DNA of 6,841 bases. Origin: Thiohalobacter sp. (GTDB taxonomy: Bacteria; Pseudomonadota; Gammaproteobacteria; DSM-19610). A program made the translations under genes and the position numbers. The notes under the pieces were generated by a model. The model was given only the letters and a program-made list of their open reading frames with translations. It searched no databases and was not told the DNA's origin. This document shows positions 1-5,310 of this stretch, piece after piece (the first letter of the stretch is position 1; every line of letters starts with the position of its first letter). The stretch lies in NCBI GenBank assembly GCA_027010005.1, contig JALVCM010000489.1, positions 1 through 6,841 on the forward strand. The letters run 5' to 3'.

Positions 1-1251
1 ATCATCCCCGGCACGACCACCGATATCCTCGGCTACCAGGGCATGACACCCGGACCAACGATCCGTGTCGATGCCAATCGCCGTACCATTGTCCGCCAGA
101 TCAACAATACGCTTGCCACGCAGACCACCACGCACCTGCACGGTGGACACATGGACCCGCGTTATGATGGTCATCCCATTGACCTGATTGGTCCCGGCGA
201 GTCAAAGGATTACGATTATAGTAACAAGCAACTCCCGGCCACGCTCTGGTACCATGATCACACCATGGACCTGACCGGTGACCAGGTCTATGCCGGCCTG
301 GCCGGTTTCTACCTGGTCGAGGATGACTTCGAACGCTCCCTGGGTCTGCCCGCCGGTGACTATGAAGTTCCGCTGGTGGTTCAGGACCGTACGTTTGCCG
401 CTGACGGATCGCTGGTCTATAACGACAACTTCCAGGGCATGGGTGAATTCGGTGATACCATCCTGGTGAACGGCACACCATATCCGCGTTTTGAAGTCGC
501 CAACCGCAAGTACCGCTTCCGGATCCTGAATGGCTCCAATGCGCGCTTCTATAACTTCACGCTGAGTAACGGTGCAAGCTTTATTGTTATCGGTACCGAT
601 GGCGGATTGCTCGATGCGCCGGTATCGCTCAACTCGCTGAACATGGCGCCGGCTGAACGTTACGATGTCATTATCGACTTTTCCAACGTGCCTGTCGGGC
701 AGTCTGTCACCATGAACAATACCGGTGGCGGTGGCATGGGCGGCGGCAATACCTTCGATATCATCCGCTTCGATGTGGCGCGCGAGGAAATCGATGGCAG
801 TATCGTGCCTCAGGCCCTGCGTCCCATCGAGCGCATCAATCCTGCAGAGTCGGTCATGACGCGCCGCTGGACCTTCGACCGTCGTGGTCGGGGCAATACA
901 CCATGGACCATCAATGGCCGCCCGTACGACCCGGAGTTTGTCGGGGCCATGGTGAAACTCGGCACCACGGAAATCTGGGAGTTGGTGAACAATACCGGTA
1001 TGTTCCATCCCATCCATATTCATGATCTGCAGTTCCAGATCCTGGATATCAATGGTCAGACGCCACCACCGGAACTCAGGGGCTGGAAGGATACCTTCCA
1101 GTTACCGCCCGGCGGTATGCTCCGTGTTATCGGCCGTTACAATGATTATGTCAGTGATCCCAATGATGTTACTACGTCGTACATGATGCACTGTCATATC
1201 CTGGAGCACGAAGATCACGCCATGATGGTCAACTGGATGGTCGTGGAATAA
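1..1251 (+). CDS. Multicopper oxidase (CotA/CueO/bilirubin-oxidase-like), 5'-truncated by the window edge
   Basis: The frame is open from base 1, and its first 14 codons read as conserved multicopper-oxidase sequence leading into PGPTIRV, so the true start lies outside the window and the Met at 43 is internal. Counting from that Met, all four copper motifs are present: HLH (H31, H33), WYHDH (H71, H73), HPIHIH (H322, H325, H327) and HCHxxxHxxxxM (H383, C384, H385, H389, M394). This is a full set for the trinuclear type 2/3 centre and the type 1 copper, with Met as likely axial ligand. Such enzymes couple one-electron oxidation of phenols, metals or bilirubin-like substrates to reduction of O2 to water, usually in the periplasm or outside the cell. 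The substrate cannot be read from the sequence. A Gly-rich loop with a central Met (residues 228-235) sits in the middle domain. The signal peptide would be in the missing part. It is probably transcribed alone, ending at the terminator below. Confidence 0.95.
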   Translation: MIPGTTTDILGYQGMTPGPTIRVDANRRTIVRQINNTLATQTTTHLHGGHMDPRYDGHPIDLIGPGESKDYDYSNKQLPATLWYHDHTMDLTGDQVYAGLAGFYLVEDDFERSLGLPAGDYEVPLVVQDRTFAADGSLVYNDNFQGMGEFGDTILVNGTPYPRFEVANRKYRFRILNGSNARFYNFTLSNGASFIVIGTDGGLLDAPVSLNSLNMAPAERYDVIIDFSNVPVGQSVTMNNTGGGGMGGGNTFDIIRFDVAREEIDGSIVPQALRPIERINPAESVMTRRWTFDRRGRGNTPWTINGRPYDPEFVGAMVKLGTTEIWELVNNTGMFHPIHIHDLQFQILDINGQTPPPELRGWKDTFQLPPGGMLRVIGRYNDYVSDPNDVTTSYMMHCHILEHEDHAMMVNWMVVE

Positions 1252-1274
1252 AAAATGACCCTTTAAGACCCATT

Positions 1275-1305
1275 CCTGGCCGGGGTTCTCCCGGTCAGGT
1301 TTTTT
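1275..1305 (+). terminator. Intrinsic terminator of the multicopper oxidase gene
   Basis: A 10-bp stem (1275-1284 with 1290-1299, one G·U pair) encloses a 5-base loop and is followed directly by six T (1300-1305). It lies 24 bases after the oxidase stop codon. In the opposite direction there is no T-tract right after the stem, so it should serve the plus strand only. Confidence 0.9.
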
Positions 1306-1331
1306 ATACCCGCCAAAGCGGATGGTGTCGG

Positions 1332-2162
1332 TTACCAGTACCAGAAGCCCAGAATGACACCACCGGATACGGCAAGACCTGCCGCTGCGGTTACAAGCTT
1401 TGTTATGCGCATTCTGCGTTGCCTGCGTGCGCGTGCACGGGCAGCAAGTTGCCTGACCAGGTCCAGTTCATCGGGTTTGATTGCCGGGTACAGGGTTTTT
1501 GCCGGTGTGTGACCACTATCCGCCCTATCCGTGGCCGCCAACGGGAAGTCGATCCTGAGCTGTTCAAAACAGCCAGCCTCACTGCCCCGGCAGGGCGAAA
1601 GCCTGAAGTGTGTCTCAATACGCTGGGATAACGGCAGCAGGCAGGGTAAGCGCAGCATAGCTTCAAGACCTTCCTGCCCCACCAGCATTACCTGGACCAT
1701 AACCTGACCAGAATGATTGATATCGGCAAGTGTGCGCAGGTGATCCAGTATGTCCAGCGAAAGCCGGTGCGCATCTTCAACAACCAGCAGCAACCTTCTG
1801 CCTGCTGCGTAGTGCCGTTCCAGGAAGCTGAGGAACTGTTGGTAGCGAATCGCATTACCCGTCCCCGGACAATCCAGTTTAAGGGCTGTCATGATATGGG
1901 CAAGCAGTTCAGTGAGGCTGTTGATGTCGCCAGAGAGCCTGAGTACCCGAACAGTCGGGTCGAGGCGTATTTGCAGTGCACTGACCAGGGCGGTTTTACC
2001 GGCTGCAGGCGCGCCACTCAATACACTTAAAACCGCGGGAGACTGTATCACCCGGTACAGGCCGTCCAGTATTTCCCGGTGTTGCCTGGTTTGCTGCAGC
2101 GACTGGTTGCCTGAAACAGCCGCATGGCCTGTGTTGTGAGATTCATGGACAGTATTGTGCAT
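1332..2162 (-). CDS. GspA/ExeA-like P-loop ATPase with a C-terminal membrane anchor
   Basis: This is an AAA-type ATPase of 276 residues. It has Walker A GAPAAGKT (50-57), a Walker B strand LLLVVEDAH (124-132), a sensor-1-like segment MLVGQEGLE (159-167) and an arginine-containing SQRIETHFRL (179-188), matching the order in ExeA/GspA and related secretion or pilus ATPases. The acidic Walker B pair reads E-D where family members usually read D-E. The usual helical lid after the SQRI segment is replaced by a weakly conserved stretch. A basic run (about 242-255, RARARRQRRMR) precedes a hydrophobic helix (256-276) that ends the protein, so by the positive-inside rule the ATPase faces the cytoplasm. 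ExeA carries a periplasmic peptidoglycan-binding domain after the membrane helix; this protein has none. I chose ATG 2162 because AGGGGGG lies 8 bases upstream; the in-frame GTG at 2171 touches that motif. The partner is unknown, and no secretin or pilus genes are visible. Confidence 0.8.
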   Translation of the reverse strand: MHNTVHESHNTGHAAVSGNQSLQQTRQHREILDGLYRVIQSPAVLSVLSGAPAAGKTALVSALQIRLDPTVRVLRLSGDINSLTELLAHIMTALKLDCPGTGNAIRYQQFLSFLERHYAAGRRLLLVVEDAHRLSLDILDHLRTLADINHSGQVMVQVMLVGQEGLEAMLRLPCLLPLSQRIETHFRLSPCRGSEAGCFEQLRIDFPLAATDRADSGHTPAKTLYPAIKPDELDLVRQLAARARARRQRRMRITKLVTAAAGLAVSGGVILGFWYW

Positions 2163-2178
2163 GTTGTACACCCCCCTG

Positions 2179-2196
2179 CAGGTAAAACTCTACCTG
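2179..2196. promoter_or_regulatory. Inverted repeat just upstream of the ATPase ribosome-binding site
   Basis: CAGGTA (2179-2184) and TACCTG (2191-2196) form a perfect 6+6 inverted repeat with a 6-base spacer. On the minus strand it sits immediately before the AGGGGGG ribosome-binding site of the ATPase gene. It could be an operator for a dimeric regulator or an RNA hairpin affecting translation. Repeats this short can arise by chance. Confidence 0.35.
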
Positions 2197-2199
2197 GTG

Positions 2200-2216
2200 A
2201 CACGTATTTTACACGT
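2200..2216. promoter_or_regulatory. Direct repeat ACACGT spaced one helical turn apart
   Basis: ACACGT occurs at 2200-2205 and again at 2211-2216, an 11-base period around an ATTTT spacer. Same-face direct repeats are typical of response-regulator sites. The position between divergent genes fits a control site for either one. On the minus strand a TATAGA that could serve as a -10 box lies next to it, but I find no convincing -35. Confidence 0.3.
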
Positions 2217-2310
2217 CTATAGCAGCTAGAAACTGTAACCTTAGGTACATCCGGCAGATATATTCTTTGGTTTGTACGCTTGGCTACTGACTCGGTGAAC
2301 CGCAAGGGCT

Positions 2311-2337
2311 TAATGTACCGTCCGGCAATAAACATTA
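2311..2337 (+). promoter_or_regulatory. Small inverted repeat before the protease ribosome-binding site
   Basis: TAATGT (2311-2316) and ACATTA (2332-2337) are perfect complements with a 15-base loop, ending two bases before the AGGGAGG ribosome-binding site (2339-2345). If transcribed, it would place a weak hairpin beside the start region. It is AT-rich, so its stability is doubtful. Confidence 0.2.
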
Positions 2338-2354
2338 CAGGGAGGTCGGGTTTC

Positions 2355-4481
2355 ATGTCTTTATTCTGTCACAGAAATCAACACGGTAATGCCTGTCGGG
2401 CAACAGGCTTGTTCGGTGGTGTAGCGTTGCTGACACTGGCACTGTTCGTACTGTCGTTGTTATCAACGGCAATGCCGATGCGCGCGCACGCTACTGTCGG
2501 GCAAACGGCGCCGTCATCCAGTATGGCCGCGGGAGAACTGCTGGTAAAATTCAACAGTGGCGTCAGCCAGGCCGCGCGCAACAGCATACTGTCATCTGCA
2601 GGTTGCCGGGAAACGGGAGCATTTTCCCTTGTGCCCGGCCTGGCCCGCGCACAGGTCAGCAGCGGAGGTGACCTGTCCCGGGTACTGGCGTCTCTCAACA
2701 GCAACCCTTCGGTCGCCTACGCGGAGCCAAACTTTGTGGTCACCACAATGGCAACAGTACCGGATGATCCCCGCTTCCCGGAGCAATGGGCGCTGGATAA
2801 CACCGGCCAGACCGGCGGTACCGTAGACGCTGATATTGATGCGCCTGAAGCCTGGGACCTGCAGACGGGCACTGATATCGTGGTGGCGGTTATCGATACC
2901 GGCCTGGATTACAACCACGAAGACATAGTCGGCAACGTCTGGAGCAACCCGGGCGAGATTCCCGACAACGGAATCGATGATGACAACAATGGTTTTATCG
3001 ATGACGACAAGGGCTGGGACTTTGCCAATAACGACAACGATCCTTTCGATGACAACCGTCACGGCACCCACGTCTCGGGCAGCATAGCCGCTGTCGGCAA
3101 TAATGCGATTGGTGTGAGTGGCGTGAACTGGTCAGCACGGATCATGCCGCTCAAGTTTCTCGATGCCACCGGTGCCGGCACCACGGCCGATGCTATCAGC
3201 GCTATCCAGTATGCCACTATGATGGGCGCGCCGATCTCCAGTAACAGCTGGGGCGGTGGCGCTTTCAGCCAGGCCTTGTACGATGCGATACAGGCCGCCG
3301 GGGCAGCGGGCCAGCTGTTTGTGGCGGCAGCCGGTAACGATGGTGTCAATACCGATGTGACACCCAGCTACCCGGCCAGCTACGACCTGGACAATATCAT
3401 TTCGGTCGCCGCGACGGATGCCGATGACCTGTTGGCGACCTTCTCGAACTTTGGTGCTGTCACGGTCGACCTTGGCGCACCCGGCGTCGATATTCTCAGT
3501 ACCGTACCGCCAACTGCCACCGGTGGCCCCCGTTTTCCCGGTGGTGGCGGTGGCACGACTGTCAGTTATGACACGCTGAGTGGTACCTCCATGGCAACAC
3601 CGCATGTGTCGGGTGTCGCGGCACTGCTGCTGGCAAGCAATGGCAGTCTTGACGTGGCTGCGCTCAAGGCCGCGATACTGGCCAGTGTGGATCCGCTGGC
3701 ATCGCTGGCCGGCATTACCGTGTCAGGTGGCCGGCTGAATGCCTACAATGCTGTTGCCGGGCAGGGTATTGCCATTACGCCGAATACGGCGCAGGTCAGT
3801 ATCGGCGCAAGCCAGCAGTTTACGGCGGCGGGCGGAACGGCGCCCTATAGCTGGTCGGTCGCCGATGCCACGGTTGGTTCGATCGATGCGGCAACCGGTT
3901 TGTTTACCGGCCTGGCGGCGGGTACGACCACGGTCAGCGCCATGGATGCCAATGGTGATGTCGGGACATCCGGTGCCATTACGGTGATAGCCGTTGCCGT
4001 CAACCCGGCCACATCCACCCTGACCGTGGGTGATACGGTACAACTCACCGCAACCGGGGGGGCAGCGCCCTACAGCTGGTCGAGCAGTGATACGGCGGTT
4101 GCCTCCGTCAGCACGACCGGGCTGGTGACAGCCCTGGCTGCCGGCCCTGCCATCATTACCGCGACAGACAGCAACGGTTCATCCGGTACTGCCTCGGTAA
4201 CGGTCAATGACGCTGTGCCCGTGGTCACCGTTACGCCGAATACTGCCACGCTTACGGTAGGCGACAGCCAGTTGTTTACCGCGGCCGGTGGTCTTGAGCC
4301 CTATACCTGGGCGCTGAGCAATCCGGACGCGGGCCGTATCGACCCGGTTACCGGCTTGTTTACCGCGGGTGATGAACCGGCAACAACCACGGTGCTGGCC
4401 ACCGATGCAGATGGTCATGTTGGTGAGTCCGGCACTATCAGTGTCGTTCGCAGGCGGGGGGGCGGCATGATACGCCGCTAG
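2355..4481 (+). CDS. Secreted subtilisin-family (S8) serine protease with prodomain and three bacterial Ig-like repeats
   Basis: This is a 708-residue exported endopeptidase. ATG 2355 is preceded by AGGGAGG (2339-2345) at 9 bases; the frame extends upstream to a TTG at 2280 with no such support. A Sec signal peptide has a hydrophobic core at about 19-40 and likely cleaves after AHA (44-46). An I9-like prodomain follows (about 57-130, ending near AEPNF). The catalytic domain shows Asp181 in AVIDTG, His236 in HGTHVSG, the oxyanion Asn328 in AAAGND and Ser412 in GTSMATPHVSG. Between Asp and His an Asp/Asn-rich loop (PDNGIDDDNNGFIDDD) looks calcium-binding, as is common in marine S8 enzymes. Three Ig-like (Big_2-type) repeats start near residues 474, 547 and 623, each with TLTVGD- or SIGASQ-like and GTAPYSWS-like elements. 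The protein ends in an odd basic tail, RRRGGGMIRR. It probably acts outside the cell or at its surface. Its substrate is unknown. Confidence 0.95.
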   Translation: MSLFCHRNQHGNACRATGLFGGVALLTLALFVLSLLSTAMPMRAHATVGQTAPSSSMAAGELLVKFNSGVSQAARNSILSSAGCRETGAFSLVPGLARAQVSSGGDLSRVLASLNSNPSVAYAEPNFVVTTMATVPDDPRFPEQWALDNTGQTGGTVDADIDAPEAWDLQTGTDIVVAVIDTGLDYNHEDIVGNVWSNPGEIPDNGIDDDNNGFIDDDKGWDFANNDNDPFDDNRHGTHVSGSIAAVGNNAIGVSGVNWSARIMPLKFLDATGAGTTADAISAIQYATMMGAPISSNSWGGGAFSQALYDAIQAAGAAGQLFVAAAGNDGVNTDVTPSYPASYDLDNIISVAATDADDLLATFSNFGAVTVDLGAPGVDILSTVPPTATGGPRFPGGGGGTTVSYDTLSGTSMATPHVSGVAALLLASNGSLDVAALKAAILASVDPLASLAGITVSGGRLNAYNAVAGQGIAITPNTAQVSIGASQQFTAAGGTAPYSWSVADATVGSIDAATGLFTGLAAGTTTVSAMDANGDVGTSGAITVIAVAVNPATSTLTVGDTVQLTATGGAAPYSWSSSDTAVASVSTTGLVTALAAGPAIITATDSNGSSGTASVTVNDAVPVVTVTPNTATLTVGDSQLFTAAGGLEPYTWALSNPDAGRIDPVTGLFTAGDEPATTTVLATDADGHVGESGTISVVRRRGGGMIRR
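3774..4445 (+). repeat. Three tandem Ig-like domain repeats within the protease gene
   Basis: Three units of about 73-80 codons begin at about 3774, 3993 and 4221. Each encodes an (I/V)TPNTA- or VNPATS-like start, an FTAAGG or LTATGG strand, PYSWS or PYTWA, and a TGLFT/TGLVT turn. The first and third are also similar at DNA level (both contain TTACGCCGAATAC), pointing to duplication with later divergence. Confidence 0.8.
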
Positions 4482-4487
4482 CAGAAT

Positions 4488-4541
4488 TGGACCGGGTTGC
4501 TACGCAACAATGCTGAATCGCGTGGCAACCGGGTCCATTTT
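4488..4541 (+). terminator. Terminator-like hairpin 1 after the protease gene (possible attenuator)
   Basis: Bases 4488-4505 pair with 4520-4537 in an 18-position stem, with one G×G mismatch and one T·G pair, around a 14-base loop. The stem is followed by TTTT (4538-4541). It begins 7 bases after the protease stop. The T-tract is short, so termination may be partial. Confidence 0.6.
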
Positions 4542-4543
4542 AC

Positions 4544-4580
4544 CTGGTGGCGCCAACATGTTTCTGTGCCACCAGTTTTT
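4544..4580 (+). terminator. Terminator-like hairpin 2 upstream of the CHRD gene
   Basis: CTGGTGGC (4544-4551) pairs perfectly with GCCACCAG (4568-4575). A G·T and a C-G pair extend the stem to 10, leaving a 12-base loop. Five T follow (4576-4580). It stands only two bases after hairpin 1 and 41 bases before the CHRD start codon. It is a good intrinsic-terminator candidate, and no convincing promoter fits between it and the CHRD ribosome-binding site. Confidence 0.75.
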
Positions 4581-4621
4581 ATAACGAGTCCCAGATAATG
4601 ACGGAATAAGGAGATAGACAC

Positions 4622-5140
4622 ATGAATAAATCTTTAACAACAGCCATGGCAGTCCTGCTGGCTGCAGGTCTTGGTACTGCAACAGCAGGTGGTATGGGTG
4701 GTGTGAGAGGTGGTAATGCTGACGAAAATGCGCGCTTTGCATTTGATGCCGATCTGAGCCTGGACCAGGTGCCAGGGGCGATTTCAACATCGGACGCGAC
4801 AGGTGATGTCAGCGTTACCTTTGCAAACGATCTTTCCAGTGTGGATTACACGCTGAATGTTACCAGCAACGACCCCGTAACTGCCGCGCACTTCCACTGT
4901 GCACCGGCAGGGGTTAATGCGCCTCCGGTTGCGGTACTACAGATCGGCAAGTCTGCCTTGACCAACACGGACATCATTCCGAGCATCGATGATCCGCGTT
5001 GTGGTGTTACCATCAACAATGTGGCTTCACTGCTGAATGCCATGTTGCAGGGCAGGATCTATGCCAATATACACAGTACCGGTGGGGTGAGTATTCTGCG
5101 TGGCCAGATCTTTCCGCCATTGCCTGAGGCGGAGGATTGA
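4622..5140 (+). CDS. Secreted CHRD-domain protein
   Basis: This 172-residue protein starts at ATG 4622, preceded by AAGGAG (4608-4613) at 8 bases. A short Sec signal peptide (1-22) should be cut after ATA, leaving a Gly-rich mature N-terminus (GGMGGVRGGN). The remainder matches the CHRD fold, named from chordin: an FDADLSLDQVPGA strand, the DATGDVSVTF and YTLNV strands, the AAHFH motif (H90, H92), LLNAMLQGRIYANIHS and a closing ILRGQI. The mature protein has two cysteines, C93 right after the HxH motif and C127, which could form a disulfide in the periplasm. CHRD domains in bacteria are usually small exported proteins of unknown function, so I assign no activity. The gene follows the protease across two hairpins and may be read from the same transcript. 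Confidence 0.85.
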   Translation: MNKSLTTAMAVLLAAGLGTATAGGMGGVRGGNADENARFAFDADLSLDQVPGAISTSDATGDVSVTFANDLSSVDYTLNVTSNDPVTAAHFHCAPAGVNAPPVAVLQIGKSALTNTDIIPSIDDPRCGVTINNVASLLNAMLQGRIYANIHSTGGVSILRGQIFPPLPEAED

Positions 5141-5174
5141 GCCGGCATGTAATTCGGCGTTATCTCTGAATGCG

Positions 5175-5203
5175 AGGGGGCACGTAACGTTGCCCCCTTT
5201 TTT
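5175..5203 (+). terminator. Intrinsic terminator of the CHRD gene
   Basis: AGGGGGCA (5175-5182) pairs perfectly with TGCCCCCT (5191-5198) around an 8-base loop, within a run of six T (5198-5203). It lies 35 bases after the stop codon. Confidence 0.92.
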
Positions 5204-5227
5204 ATGTCCAGGGCACCACAAGCTGTG

Positions 5228-5247
5228 TCAGATGCTTTCAGATGGTT
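5228..5247 (+). repeat. Tandem 10-base direct repeat upstream of the TPR-methyltransferase gene
   Basis: Two adjoining copies of TCAGATGSTT (5228-5237 and 5238-5247, differing at one base) lie just upstream of a weak promoter-like pair, TTGGCC (5252-5257) and TATGCA (5275-5280) at 17 bases. A 10-base period puts both copies on the same DNA face, as in activator-binding sites. Neither the site nor the promoter is proven. Confidence 0.35.
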
Positions 5248-5310
5248 AGCGTTGGCCAGTGAAGTCCGGTAGTGTATGCATTCAGGCTCTGAAATAAGGA
5301 AAAACAGTCT

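Noticed and set aside
202..1023. Long open frame on the minus strand (273 codons) opposite the multicopper oxidase
   Set aside because: Its translation shows no recognisable domain, while the plus strand there encodes conserved copper-binding motifs. It is a codon-bias shadow.
1251..1331. Bidirectional terminator for the converging oxidase and ATPase genes
   Set aside because: On the minus strand the hairpin is followed by a mixed sequence, not a T-tract, so it is supported for the plus strand only.
2280..2354. Longer protease start at TTG 2280
   Set aside because: It would add 25 residues before the signal peptide and has no ribosome-binding site; ATG 2355 has AGGGAGG at 9 bases and gives a normal exported N-terminus.
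2592..3605. Minus-strand open frames opposite the protease catalytic domain
   Set aside because: They lie opposite conserved S8 motifs, lack ribosome-binding sites and have repetitive, non-family-like translations.
4510..4584. A 24-codon open frame (ATG to TAA) spanning the two hairpins, a possible leader peptide
   Set aside because: No ribosome-binding site precedes the ATG, and there is no run of one amino acid's codons as in classical attenuators. It is kept only as a remote possibility.
4581..4621. GATAAT (4594-4599) as a -10 box for the CHRD gene
   Set aside because: No -35 lies at proper distance, and transcription would start within the ribosome-binding site.
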